Positions 7,258 to 15,594 of a stretch of DNA of 30,074 nt are shown here, piece after piece. The translations under genes were made by a program, and so were the position numbers. The first letter of the stretch is position 1. Each line of letters begins with the position of its first letter. Location of the stretch: assembly GCA_902562015.1 (NCBI GenBank), contig CACERX010000014.1, positions 1-30,074 of the forward strand, written 5' to 3'. Under the pieces are notes generated by a model, which saw nothing but the letters and a program-made list of their open reading frames with translations, was not told the DNA's origin and ran no database searches. Origin of the DNA: an uncultured SAR324 cluster bacterium (GTDB lineage: Bacteria; SAR324; NAC60-12).

Positions 7258-8919
7258 TCAAACCATTATCTCAAAAAAATATTTTTGATAATCCTTCAAA
7301 AGTTCCATGCAGGAGTTAGTTTGAATTCCGTTTTCAGTAAAACTGAACACCTTGTCAGTCATATTTGAACGAACAATGTATCGGTACCTACGTACATTTA
7401 CGATTGTACCTTCAGAAATCCTACCTGTGATGAAAACCAATCCTCCACCAGTAATTTTGTTCAGTTCGTTTATTTCGTCCTGCGCCTCACGTTTGCGCAA
7501 ATCAGCAAAAGCACTCATTACGTTTTTATTTGCCTTTTCTTCCAATTTTCCCAAGTTACGTAATTTTTCTTCATCTAAGCTCGTCTTTTCGAGATCTTCC
7601 ATTAAGGAAGTAATTTCCCTCAAATCATCCTGAAGAGCAAAAAGGGATTCTCTAGCCCTTTTTTCAAGTTCATTAAACTGTTTCCTGTTTTTGAGTGAGA
7701 TACCTACTTCAACCAAAGTCTGGGGTGGAATTTCCTGCTCGTTTGAAGATTTATTTTTGCTTTTCTTGTTTTCAGGCAACCCTACATTAGAAAGTCGAAT
7801 AAGGTTTCCCGCTTGGAGCACACCTCCTTGGGCATATCCATCAGTTGCATTCACCTGAAGAGTTGAACCACAAAAAACTTTAGAGTTTAAAATGAATTCA
7901 TCTACTACGGCATGATCAAAGATGCTCGCCTGAGTATCAACCATATTGCCGGCATGAAGAGAACCGCCACATTGTACGACTGTACCCTTGAGCCCCTGTG
8001 CTACTCTTATATCACCAATAGATCGCAGGCTAGCTTTTCCAACAGAACCTCCGACCTCTATGCGAACTGCTTCCACACTACATCTGTCAGAAATATTTCC
8101 ACGAACGCTTACTATTCCATCAAATCGTACTCGTCCTACACTGCCATCTACCTTATCAAGATACTTAATCCTCTCGACAGATATGGTATCATTTCCAAGA
8201 CAAACAATGCCTTCACTTGTTGCAATGATATGAGTTCCTTCAGAATTGAATCTAGCATTACGTCCTGGACGAATACGATACTGCTTACCAGAGGTAGCCG
8301 TGATAAGCCTACCCGTAATTGTGTATCCTTCTTCTCCCATCGTTGCCTGCTCAACCCTTACTAGCTCCTGCCCCTCAGTTACTTTCTGCATTACCGGAAG
8401 CTCCTTCAAATTTATACTTAATTCCGAGGAAGGCCGAAACTTTTCTGGAAGAAAAAGTAATTCAGGATAACCATTTTTACCATTTACAGGAATTTTACCA
8501 CTTGCCACAATTAAAGGTTCAAAATAAATTCTTTCCTTGATAATTTTTTCAATAAATTCCCTGTCGATACCCTGAAAAATTTTTTCATGCCTGAGCGCAG
8601 CCAGAACTTGCTCAAGTGTAAGTGGATCGATTATCTCTTTTGGTGGAATAACATTCAGATAGGCTTTTGACTGATCATCGCTGAGTTTAATCTGTAAAGT
8701 AAAATTTTGTGTCTTTACATCAGTAAGGAAATCAAAATCACCGCTTGTGCGATTGTAAATATTAAGCAATTCCTCAGGTACATAATCCACATCCATCATG
8801 TGGAGTTCTGCTTGAATATCATCCATATCAGCAGTTTCAGCTCCGACCAGTTGCTCTGGTATGCGCAGCATGACTTTACCGTCTGTGACTGATATCTTGT
8901 ATAATTCTGCCTTGGGCAT
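7258..8919 (-). CDS. FapA-family protein (DUF342), polymer-forming beta-helix with coiled coil
   Basis: A 553-residue protein. The central region (about 215-380) has the DUF342/FapA pattern: repeated beta-strand units such as SEGIVCLGNDTISV, VSVRGNISDRCSVEA, IEVGGSVGKASL, GDIRVAQGLKGTVVQ and GSLHAGNMVD, forming a right-handed beta-helix like that of FapA in Vibrio. A predicted coiled coil follows (about 405-485, rich in Lys, Glu and Leu), then a short C-terminal domain. The N-terminal ~200 residues correspond to the family's N-terminal domain. FapA proteins have been linked to membrane-associated processes such as flagellar polar targeting and PTS inhibition in vibrios; the role here is inferred only as scaffold or localisation. 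It lies 49 nt after rluB and directly precedes the pentapeptide-repeat gene. Confidence 0.85.
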   Translation of the reverse strand: MPKAELYKISVTDGKVMLRIPEQLVGAETADMDDIQAELHMMDVDYVPEELLNIYNRTSGDFDFLTDVKTQNFTLQIKLSDDQSKAYLNVIPPKEIIDPLTLEQVLAALRHEKIFQGIDREFIEKIIKERIYFEPLIVASGKIPVNGKNGYPELLFLPEKFRPSSELSINLKELPVMQKVTEGQELVRVEQATMGEEGYTITGRLITATSGKQYRIRPGRNARFNSEGTHIIATSEGIVCLGNDTISVERIKYLDKVDGSVGRVRFDGIVSVRGNISDRCSVEAVRIEVGGSVGKASLRSIGDIRVAQGLKGTVVQCGGSLHAGNMVDTQASIFDHAVVDEFILNSKVFCGSTLQVNATDGYAQGGVLQAGNLIRLSNVGLPENKKSKNKSSNEQEIPPQTLVEVGISLKNRKQFNELEKRARESLFALQDDLREITSLMEDLEKTSLDEEKLRNLGKLEEKANKNVMSAFADLRKREAQDEINELNKITGGGLVFITGRISEGTIVNVRRYRYIVRSNMTDKVFSFTENGIQTNSCMELLKDYQKYFFEIMV

Positions 8920-8968
8920 TTGTTAGTTTGGATAAAGAACTGAATAACTTTTAAGATTGGTAATTGTC

Positions 8969-9706
8969 TTAATTCAAAATCATTTCAATTTCTTTAGTAC
9001 TTAAGGCTCTGTACTCCCCTGAAGTCAAGTCACCGAGTAAAATCGGGCCAATCTGAAATCGTTTAATTTTCTGTACAGGATATCCGATGTTATTAAACAT
9101 TTTTTTTATTTGTCTATTTGTTCCTTCCCTGAGAAAAAGCTCAAGCCAAGTTTTGTCGTTAACTTTATGCAAAATTTTGACTCTAACACTCTTGTGTTTA
9201 CGATCATCAATAACCGGACCACTGCGCAATTCTGAAAGACACTTGTTTTGCAAAATACCACGTACCTTAACAAAATATCCTTTTGATACCTTGTGTCGTG
9301 GATGCATCAGTTTATGTGCAAGGTTACCGTCATTAGTTAACAAAATTAGGCCTTCTGCGTCATAATCCAGTCTACCTACGGGAAACAGTCTTGTTGATGT
9401 TTGAGGGAAAAATTCCTTTATTGTCACTCTCCCCTGGGGATCCTTGAGAGTAGTGATGCAATTTTTAGGCTTGTACAGTGCATATACCTCTGTTTTTTTC
9501 TGCTGTGGAATTATTAATCTACGCCCTTCAACACTAAGATGGTCTTTGCCTATGAGCATTTTCCTGCCCATCTGTGTCACAATTTCTCCGTTAAGCAAAA
9601 CTTCGCCGCCCCGGATCAAATCCTCTGCAGCGCGTCTTGAAGCAACTCCAGCCTGAGCTATTACTTTATGAATTCTTACTGGTTCATCACTATCGGTATT
9701 TTTCAT
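8969..9706 (-). CDS. rluB: 23S rRNA pseudouridine synthase, RluB/RsuA family
   Basis: A 245-residue enzyme converting a specific uridine to pseudouridine in rRNA. An S4 RNA-binding domain occupies about residues 10-58 (VRIHKVIAQAGVASRRAAE). The catalytic domain carries the signature GRLDYDAEGLILLTNDG, with the catalytic Asp in RLDYD. KGYFVKVRG and REGTNRQIKKM follow in the usual order. RluB, RluE, RluF and RsuA are hard to separate by eye. The N-terminal S4 domain and length fit RluB (23S U2605) best, and the site specificity is inferred. The ATG is 9 nt after rnc, on the same strand, so the two are probably cotranscribed. Confidence 0.88.
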   Translation of the reverse strand: MKNTDSDEPVRIHKVIAQAGVASRRAAEDLIRGGEVLLNGEIVTQMGRKMLIGKDHLSVEGRRLIIPQQKKTEVYALYKPKNCITTLKDPQGRVTIKEFFPQTSTRLFPVGRLDYDAEGLILLTNDGNLAHKLMHPRHKVSKGYFVKVRGILQNKCLSELRSGPVIDDRKHKSVRVKILHKVNDKTWLELFLREGTNRQIKKMFNNIGYPVQKIKRFQIGPILLGDLTSGEYRALSTKEIEMILN

Positions 9707-9715
9707 CTGCTGATT

Positions 9716-10447
9716 TTAACTCCCTTTAAGCAATGACGGATCCTGCTGTATTCTTACAAGTGCGTTTTCAGCTGCAAGCTGGCTGGCAAGTTTTTTACTT
9801 GCTCCAGTGCCTCGACCGTATTCCTTGTCTTTAACAAAAACCGCCATGGTAAATTCTTTTTGATGATCCGGACCTGTTTCATCAACAAGTTCATATGTGG
9901 AGGGTAAGCCCGTAATTTTCTGAACATGCTCCTGCAGTTCAGATTTATAATCTCGAGTAATATATCCCTCGGCATTTTTGGGCAACTGAGGCAAAAACAA
10001 TTTTTGAATTACTCGTGCAATCTCCGTGAGACCATTCTTCTCTCGACTGTCAAGATAAATGGCAGCCATAACTGCTTCAAATGTGTCAGAAAGCAAAGAA
10101 ATTTTTTCTCGACCTCCGGTCAATTCCTCTCCTTTACCAAGGAGCAGGCAATCACCTAATTCCAAGGAAAGTGCCTGTCTGTATAATCCTGATTCACTAA
10201 CCAGACTTGCCCTGAATTTAGAAAGTCCGCCTTCGTCCAGCTCCGGGAATTCCTGCATTAACATTTCGCTGATTACAAGGTCGAGAACCGCATCACCTAG
10301 AAATTCAATTCTTTCGTTATTACCTAAATTAAACTCTGATTCCGAGGGCAGGAAAGACTTGTGTGTTAGTGCCTGACGTAAAATGTCCTTATTTTCAAAC
10401 TGGTAATCCAGAAGATTGCAGAGATGTACCCATTTTTTCTTCATCAT
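9716..10447 (-). CDS. rnc: Ribonuclease III
   Basis: A 243-residue double-strand-specific endoribonuclease for rRNA and mRNA processing. The signature NNERIEFLGDAVLDL (about residues 41-55) includes the metal-binding Glu and Asp. A second acidic motif is at SDTFEAVMAAIYLD (about 119-132). A double-stranded RNA-binding domain covers about residues 165-237, ending in the basic GASKKLASQLAAENAL helix. The length is close to E. coli RNase III (226). It starts 1 nt after the Bor-like lipoprotein stop codon and is followed at 9 nt by rluB. The common neighbours lepB and era are not adjacent; lepB lies about 5 kb away on the other strand. Confidence 0.95.
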   Translation of the reverse strand: MMKKKWVHLCNLLDYQFENKDILRQALTHKSFLPSESEFNLGNNERIEFLGDAVLDLVISEMLMQEFPELDEGGLSKFRASLVSESGLYRQALSLELGDCLLLGKGEELTGGREKISLLSDTFEAVMAAIYLDSREKNGLTEIARVIQKLFLPQLPKNAEGYITRDYKSELQEHVQKITGLPSTYELVDETGPDHQKEFTMAVFVKDKEYGRGTGASKKLASQLAAENALVRIQQDPSLLKGS

Positions 10448-10448
10448 T

Positions 10449-10790
10449 CTATCTGATTCTCCGTTTGCACCATATCTTAACTGTGTGAGGACTGTAAAAT
10501 CCCACGCTTAAATAGTGTGCCAAACCGTCAGTAAGTGTCTGTTCTATTAATACCATAGAAGCACCGCTAGGACATGAAGATCGAACTTTGGCCTGTCCAA
10601 CAAGGTGACTGTCTGTGAAAGGCATGCTAATACTGTACATTTCACCATCGTGCTTTTCACGGAGCATATCAGTATCATGGAAAAAACGTATTGTATAACA
10701 GCCCGTTATGAAAAGAGGCAAAAATGTGATAACAAGCATTAATATCCAAAGTCTGTATTTTGTGTTTATCATTTGACTAATCTGCGGCAA
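10449..10790 (-). CDS. Bor/Iss-like lipoprotein
   Basis: A 113-residue protein with a lipoprotein signal: a basic region, a hydrophobic stretch and the lipobox LFITGC (Cys31 as lipidated residue). The remainder matches the layout of lambda Bor/Iss: a V/IGQ-x-K element (LVGQAKV), a cysteine-containing middle (SSCPSGASMV), a Q-T-x2-D/N-G-L helix, and a closing GFYSPHTVKIWC that parallels Bor's GIYTPLEARVYC. Bor is a phage-encoded outer-membrane lipoprotein tied to serum resistance, and chromosomal homologues of unknown role are common. The start at 10790 is uncertain: Met7 (10772) gives a more compact signal peptide. The gene is tightly linked to rnc, and nothing phage-like is seen nearby. Confidence 0.68.
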   Translation of the reverse strand: MPQISQMINTKYRLWILMLVITFLPLFITGCYTIRFFHDTDMLREKHDGEMYSISMPFTDSHLVGQAKVRSSCPSGASMVLIEQTLTDGLAHYLSVGFYSPHTVKIWCKRRIR

Positions 10791-10914
10791 GGTGCTGGAC
10801 TTGTATTAGAGTTTGAGAATGATTTTAAGAAGAAAAACAGAACTCCCTGTAATACTTTAGATATTAAAAAAACCTAAAAAATAAATACGCCATTTTAGCT
10901 AATTTATAACTCCG

Positions 10915-11679
10915 ATGACAAGCTTTATCGATACTCACTGCCACCTAGACAAACTTGAATCAAACCCCGAAGAAACCGTAGAAGAAGCAAAACAGGAAGG
11001 GGTGAAGACAATGATTACAATCTCTGTTGATGAAGAATCCTTTGATTTTGTATCGAAAGCTATTAAGCAATTTAAGGAAGTCTATGGAACTGCAGGTATA
11101 CACCCACATGATGCTTCAGAATTCAGTCCAAAATTGGAACAAAGCATCCAAAAAATGGCCCGTGAACAGGATAAGCTAATTGCAATAGGAGAAACAGGGC
11201 TTGATTATCATTACATGAACAGTTCTTCAGAGGATCAACAATTTGCATTCCGGAAACAGCTTCAGATTGCTGTTGAAGTCAATCTCCCAGTTGTTCTTCA
11301 CAGCAGAGAAGCAGAAGCAGATACTATTGACATCCTGAAGGAAATTCCGGTACCTGCTTTTGGTGTAGCTCACAGTTTCACCAGTTCGCTCACTATGGCC
11401 AAAACGCTTCTCGATATGGGTTGGTATCTTGGGATCAATGGAATAGTGACTTTTAAAAACGCGGAAGATCTCAGGGAGATCGTACGTTGGATTCCTATAG
11501 ACAGACTGCTTCTGGAAACAGACTCTCCTTTCCTTGCACCCATTCCCTTTAGAGGGGAACCAAACAAGCCGGCACATATTCCTATTATTGCCTCTTTTGT
11601 ATCAGAGCTTAGGAATATCACGATTGAACATTTAGCAGAAAAAACTTCAGAAAATGCGAAAAGATTGTTCCACATTTGA
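10915..11679 (+). CDS. tatD: TatD-family metal-dependent hydrolase (3'-5' DNA exonuclease type)
   Basis: The 254-residue protein has every metal-site motif of the TatD family in order: DTHCHLD at the N-terminus, GIHPHDA (about 63-69), GETGLDYH (about 92-99), VLHSREA (about 126-132), AHSF (about 151-154) and ETDSPFLAP (about 202-210). Members are DNases or deacylases with a TIM-barrel fold and two metals, and are thought to act in DNA repair or DNA degradation. YcfH and YjjV are the nearest E. coli forms and I cannot tell which subgroup this is. The gene is divergent from the Bor-rnc unit (124-nt gap) and alone in its direction before motA. No clear ribosome binding site precedes the ATG. Confidence 0.92.
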   Translation: MTSFIDTHCHLDKLESNPEETVEEAKQEGVKTMITISVDEESFDFVSKAIKQFKEVYGTAGIHPHDASEFSPKLEQSIQKMAREQDKLIAIGETGLDYHYMNSSSEDQQFAFRKQLQIAVEVNLPVVLHSREAEADTIDILKEIPVPAFGVAHSFTSSLTMAKTLLDMGWYLGINGIVTFKNAEDLREIVRWIPIDRLLLETDSPFLAPIPFRGEPNKPAHIPIIASFVSELRNITIEHLAEKTSENAKRLFHI

Positions 11680-12012
11680 ATTTTCAATCCCTAAATTGTT
11701 TTCCTGAAAGTCCTAAAAAAATTCTCCTTCTCAAAAAACATATTAAAAAGTTGTAAGCAGTATCCTAAGTTACATCTTGGTTTTTTAGATAAAATACGAA
11801 AAATCTTATTTAAAAAAAGGCTTTAATACTTAATTTCTCAGTAAAGTTGTTTGTAATTTCCTACATATAAAAAATATTTTCATTAAAAAATTCAGTAAAG
11901 TTGTTTGTATTTTCACGGTTATTGCTAATCAAAAACGTGTTGTAAAAAATGTAAATTTTGCTTGGGAAGGTCAAACGATCCTTTCCAATTTTAATTCTGG
12001 AGAAAACTATTT
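11680..12012. other. Non-coding gap between tatD and motA
   Basis: A 333-nt AT-rich gap that contains the 18-nt direct repeat described at 11838-11909. A TCTGGAG sequence (11996-12002) is the likely motA ribosome binding site. I see no RNA gene or clear terminator for tatD. Confidence 0.5.
11838..11909 (+). repeat. Two 18-nt direct repeats upstream of motA, with FliA-like -35 sequence
   Basis: TCAGTAAAGTTGTTTGTA occurs identically at 11838-11855 and 11892-11909, 54 nt apart, with similar T-rich flanks. Each holds TAAAGTTG, seven of eight matches to the sigma28 (FliA) -35 consensus TAAAGTTT. At the 11-nt spacing, the second copy is followed by ACGGTTAT, a weak match to GCCGATAA; the first is followed by CTACATAT. 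They may be duplicated promoter elements or activator sites for the stator genes. Confidence 0.5.
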
Positions 12013-12837
12013 ATGGAACAGGGAACTCTAGTTGGAACTATATTGGCATGGGTACTATTGTTTATCGCAATGTGTTTTGACTTTGGTACTTTTCAGGTAA
12101 ACGTCGGGAACTTGGGATATTTCGTAGATGCCCCGTCTTTATTGATTGTTTTTGGAGGGACTATTGCTTCTACTTTCATTTCGCATACGATGGTGGATGC
12201 GAAAGGATTTTTAGGAATAATTGGAAAATCGTGGAAGGCTAATCCTGTGCAGTTAGTTGAAACACTTACTCTGATTGTGGACGTTAGTAAAATCGCTCGT
12301 AAAAATATTCTAGCCATTGAGGACGCGCTACCCAGCATAGAAAATCTTTTCCTGCGGGGAGGGTTAAGACTTGTTGTGGATCGTGCAGACCGTGAAGCTC
12401 TCGTAGAAATGATGGCACACGAAGTAAAATATACTATGGCAGGAAAAGATAATGATATAGCTGTAGTAGGAACAATGGCATCCCTCTGTCCTGCATGGGG
12501 GATGCTTGGAACGCTAGTAGGACTGGTCCTGCTACTACAGAATCTTGATGACCCCTCAGCTATTGGCCCAGCAATGGCTGTAGCTCTTATTACGACTTTT
12601 TATGGATCTCTTTTTGCGAATACCATCTTTTCTCCCGCCAAAAAGAAACTTGAAGGATATAAGGCCGAGGAAAAAGTTTTAATGGAAATGATTCGTGATG
12701 GTGTGCTTTACATTGAGGGAGGGCAACGTCCAGATTTTATTGAAAACGATCTTATGAATTATCTGCCTCCTGCTCAAAAAACCATGTATGAATCTCTAAA
12801 GTTTGAAGGTGGCGGCGGTGCTGCTGAAGCAGCATAA
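12013..12837 (+). CDS. motA: Flagellar motor stator protein MotA/PomA
   Basis: A 274-residue inner-membrane protein with four expected transmembrane segments: about residues 7-24, 35-55, and a pair around 155-178 and 187-208. The cytoplasmic loop between the two pairs carries the charged region (ARKNILAIEDALPSIENLF) that contacts the rotor in characterised MotA proteins. The second pair contains GTLVGLVLLLQNL and GPAMAVALITTFYG, with the conserved proline. MotA forms a pentamer around a MotB dimer and lets H+ or Na+ through to drive rotation. The MotB partners here have PomB-like membrane segments, which hints at Na+ coupling (inference). The C-terminus is Gly/Ala-rich. Two motB genes follow at 26 and (after the first) 117 nt. 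Confidence 0.92.
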   Translation: MEQGTLVGTILAWVLLFIAMCFDFGTFQVNVGNLGYFVDAPSLLIVFGGTIASTFISHTMVDAKGFLGIIGKSWKANPVQLVETLTLIVDVSKIARKNILAIEDALPSIENLFLRGGLRLVVDRADREALVEMMAHEVKYTMAGKDNDIAVVGTMASLCPAWGMLGTLVGLVLLLQNLDDPSAIGPAMAVALITTFYGSLFANTIFSPAKKKLEGYKAEEKVLMEMIRDGVLYIEGGQRPDFIENDLMNYLPPAQKTMYESLKFEGGGGAAEAA

Positions 12838-12863
12838 CGATGTTGACATGAACAAAAAGAATT

Positions 12864-13520
12864 ATGGGTCAACTTATTGATGAGGAAGAATGTGAAGTAT
12901 GTATTCCTTTTGACCAGGAATGGATTTTTACATATGGTGACCTTGTAACTCTTCTGCTCTGCTTTTTTATTCTACTCTTTTCAATGTGCAGGACTGATGT
13001 TGAAAAAAGCAAGCAGATTTCAGAAAGTCTTAAAAGTATGCCCCCCGGGAGTCCATTCATTTTCAGTGGACAAAGTTCAAATCTGGACAAAGCATCGAAA
13101 GAACTTCAGCAATTGGAAATTCCAGATGACGTGACTGTCAATGCATCAAAATCAGGAGTTGAGGTTACTTTCAGCAAAACAGTTGCTTTTGATCAGGGAT
13201 CAATCGAGTTAAAAGATAAAGCAATTAAAGCCTTGGATAAAATGATGCCCATTATAGGCCAGTTGCAAAATATCATCGAAATATCCGGTCATACAGATGA
13301 ATCAGACTCAAACCAAAAGTATCCATCTAACTGGGAACTTTCTGTAGCTCGTGCGAGTGTGATCGCGGCATTTCTGGAATCAAAACTTATTCCAATCAAG
13401 CGTATGCAGGTTGCAGGATATGGGAATACCCGTCCAAGGTTCTTCCCTGACACGGCTTACAAACGCAATTTGAATCGTCGAGTACAGTTACTGCTCCTCC
13501 CTGAAGATAAAGACCGTTGA
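12864..13520 (+). CDS. motB: Stator protein MotB/PomB, first copy
   Basis: A 218-residue protein with the MotB architecture: a short cytoplasmic tail, one membrane segment (about 22-42, FTYGDLVTLLLCFFILLFS) holding the ion-binding Asp26, a linker, and a C-terminal OmpA-like peptidoglycan-binding domain (about 95-215). The OmpA domain keeps the peptidoglycan-binding pair: Asp145 in GHTD and Arg163 in LSVARA, plus NRRVQ. The membrane segment resembles PomB. Three cysteines near the membrane (C10, C13 and C33) are unusual. It is somewhat shorter than E. coli MotB (308). It follows motA by 26 nt and precedes a paralogue with a nearly identical N-terminus. Confidence 0.92.
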   Translation: MGQLIDEEECEVCIPFDQEWIFTYGDLVTLLLCFFILLFSMCRTDVEKSKQISESLKSMPPGSPFIFSGQSSNLDKASKELQQLEIPDDVTVNASKSGVEVTFSKTVAFDQGSIELKDKAIKALDKMMPIIGQLQNIIEISGHTDESDSNQKYPSNWELSVARASVIAAFLESKLIPIKRMQVAGYGNTRPRFFPDTAYKRNLNRRVQLLLLPEDKDR

Positions 13521-13637
13521 TAATTAAAAAAATCCCTTATGAAATTGAATGAAGGATTAAATCTTTCACTGATCAAATGCTGAAAAAGATCAAATCTGTA
13601 ATTTTTGAATTTTAATCTTTAAAAACACAAAAACCGA

Positions 13638-14279
13638 ATGGGACAACTCATTGATGAAGAAGATTGTGAAGTTTGTGTCCCTTTCGACCAAGAATGGATT
13701 TTTACATACGGAGATCTGGTAACCCTTCTGCTTTGCTTTTTCATTTTACTTTTTTCAACATGTAAATACGAAACAATGAAGTTTAAAAGCCTTGCCGCTA
13801 GTTTTAAGCCATTACCTGCAGGGACACCGTTTATAAATGAGGGTAAAGATTCGGTTGTTGAACAATTGGCTCAGCAATTGGAAGAAAGCGAGTTAGGAGA
13901 TGATACTAATATCGGTATTGAAGAAAAAGGCGTTGTTGTTTCCTTTAAGGCAAGTGCATATTTCAAACCTGATTCTGCCGAGCTAAGCCCTAAGGCAATC
14001 AATGAATTGAAACGTTTCTCCAACTTAGTTTTTTTGCTGCCAAATAATATCCAAATTGAAGGTCATACAGAAAAAACCCCACCAAAAAAATGGGATTCAG
14101 CCTGGGAACTAGGAGGGGCCCGTGCTTCAAAAGTTGCCCGTTTTTTCATTGAAAACGGTCTTGATCCCACAAAAATTACCGTAAAGAGTTTTGGATCAAC
14201 CCATCCCCGATTTCTTGAAACCTCACCAACTCAAAGAAGTCTTAACAATCGTGTGGAAGTTATTGTACTACCAGAATAA
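13638..14279 (+). CDS. Stator protein MotB/PomB, second, diverged copy
   Basis: A 213-residue paralogue of the preceding gene. The first 40 residues are almost the same (MGQLIDEE, the two N-terminal cysteines, FTYGDLVTLLLCFFILLFS with Asp26). The periplasmic part has diverged strongly. In the OmpA-like domain the peptidoglycan-binding Asp is replaced by Glu (GHTE, residue 145); the matching Arg162 is kept, but LSxxRA reads LGGARA and NRRV reads NNRV. It may form an alternative stator with the same MotA, one half of a mixed MotB dimer, or a stator with altered wall anchoring. It lies 117 nt after the first copy on the same strand. Confidence 0.85.
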   Translation: MGQLIDEEDCEVCVPFDQEWIFTYGDLVTLLLCFFILLFSTCKYETMKFKSLAASFKPLPAGTPFINEGKDSVVEQLAQQLEESELGDDTNIGIEEKGVVVSFKASAYFKPDSAELSPKAINELKRFSNLVFLLPNNIQIEGHTEKTPPKKWDSAWELGGARASKVARFFIENGLDPTKITVKSFGSTHPRFLETSPTQRSLNNRVEVIVLPE

Positions 14280-14421
14280 CTTTTCCCAATCAGTCCGATC
14301 CGCGTCAGTTAACGATTTTTTCCTAAAATTAGCAATTTTTACGTTTTTCTTCTTGGACTCCTTAAGGTAAGCTAAACTACTAACATTTTATGATCAAATT
14401 AATTAAATAATTCTGAAGACC

Positions 14422-14452
14422 TTCACACAGATAGTGCTTAAATTATTATAAT
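14422..14452 (+). promoter_or_regulatory. Possible promoter of the glycosyltransferase gene
   Basis: TTCACA (14422-14427) and a perfect TATAAT (14447-14452) are separated by 19 nt, slightly long. Transcription would begin near 14459, just before the ATG at 14477 and after the alternative TTG at 14456, which supports the ATG start. Confidence 0.35.
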
Positions 14453-14476
14453 TCCTTGTTAACTAAATGCTTGGAC

Positions 14477-15541
14477 ATGAGTAACTTAAAAAATCTAATT
14501 CAAACTGAGAAAAACAAAGATAACTATGATTCAGTTATTTTATCTATCGTTATTCCCAGTTATAACAGCGTAAAACTGCTTTCAAGATGCATTAATGCCT
14601 TGGAAAATCAATCGGCAAAAAAAACTTTTTTCGAGATTGCTATTGCAGATGACGGTTCCACTGATGAAACTTTGGAAATGCTGCGGACTTTTAAATCTAG
14701 GTCTGAACTAAATCTGCAATGGACTAACATAAAAAATTCTGGGCCAGCAACGGCAAGAAACACTGGTATATCAATCTCCTCCGGAACATGGATTGGTTTC
14801 CTTGATGCCGACGTAATTCCCCATCCTGACTGGGTAGAAACCGCACTCAAATTAATCAGGGAAAATCCAAGCGCTGGGGCATTTGAGGGACTCACCAAGG
14901 TAACCCAGAGAAAAAGAGCCACTCCATTTACCCATCAAACGGAGAATACTAAAGGAGGGCGTTACCTAACCTGCAATTTAATTGTTCGAAAAAACTTGGC
15001 CCATTTTCATCAGTCCTACAAAATACCATTTAGGGAAGACACTGATTTGGCATTCAGCATATTGGAATCAGGATATCCAATCATTTTTTCCTCTAAACTT
15101 GTAGTAGAGCACCCACCTCTTGAGCCAAGTTATTCTCGTCCATTTTTTCTCGCACAACGCTATTATTACGACGGGTTGCTTGCTCGTAGATTCCCTTCAC
15201 GCTATCACAAAGAACTGGATGCACAAAAAATCCTCGGATTGAAAATTCCCCATTTGAAGAGGAAATTATACGCTGTATTTATGCTTACACAAATAATTTT
15301 TCTCACAGGAATTCTTGCTGGATTTTCAGGATATGAAATTATTTTCATTGGGATTTTATACCTTTTAATATTTGTGGTAACAGCAGCAGCAGGACTGCGC
15401 TATGCGAACCTCAAAGAACTCTCACTGAAAGACTGGTTAGTATATTTTTTTCAGCAACAGATCCTTCCCTGGGTAATGGGCTATTCACTTTTTCGTGGAT
15501 GGCTTGATTTCCGCCATGAAACAAAATTCTCTAGTTTTTAA
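14477..15541 (+). CDS. Family 2 glycosyltransferase, membrane-associated
   Basis: The protein (354 residues from the ATG at 14477) has a GT-A fold N-terminal domain: LSIVIPSYNS, then IADDGSTDETLEML (nucleotide-binding Asp), ATARNTGISISSGTWIGFLDADV (metal-binding DAD, about 110-112) and REDTDLAFSILE, as in GT2 enzymes. It transfers a sugar from a nucleotide-sugar donor; the acceptor is unknown but is likely a lipid-linked or cell-surface glycan. Two or more hydrophobic segments lie near the C-terminus (about 265-320), so it is probably anchored to the inner membrane. A frame extension to a TTG at 14456 exists but would overlap the putative promoter. No other polysaccharide genes are nearby. 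Confidence 0.85.
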   Translation: MSNLKNLIQTEKNKDNYDSVILSIVIPSYNSVKLLSRCINALENQSAKKTFFEIAIADDGSTDETLEMLRTFKSRSELNLQWTNIKNSGPATARNTGISISSGTWIGFLDADVIPHPDWVETALKLIRENPSAGAFEGLTKVTQRKRATPFTHQTENTKGGRYLTCNLIVRKNLAHFHQSYKIPFREDTDLAFSILESGYPIIFSSKLVVEHPPLEPSYSRPFFLAQRYYYDGLLARRFPSRYHKELDAQKILGLKIPHLKRKLYAVFMLTQIIFLTGILAGFSGYEIIFIGILYLLIFVVTAAAGLRYANLKELSLKDWLVYFFQQQILPWVMGYSLFRGWLDFRHETKFSSF

Positions 15542-15565
15542 TCAGAACTAAACCAGATTGAATAT

Positions 15566-15594
15566 TTGACAATTTACTGCAAGCAATTCAGAAT
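15566..15594 (+). promoter_or_regulatory. Possible sigma70-type promoter upstream of lepB
   Basis: A perfect TTGACA (15566-15571) is followed after 17 nt by CAGAAT (15589-15594), four of six matches to TATAAT. It lies just after the glycosyltransferase stop codon and would give a leader of about 140 nt for lepB. Confidence 0.4.

Noticed and set aside
14456..14476. TTG start for the glycosyltransferase
   Set aside because: It would lie at or before the likely transcription start; the ATG at 14477 leaves the whole GT2 domain intact.
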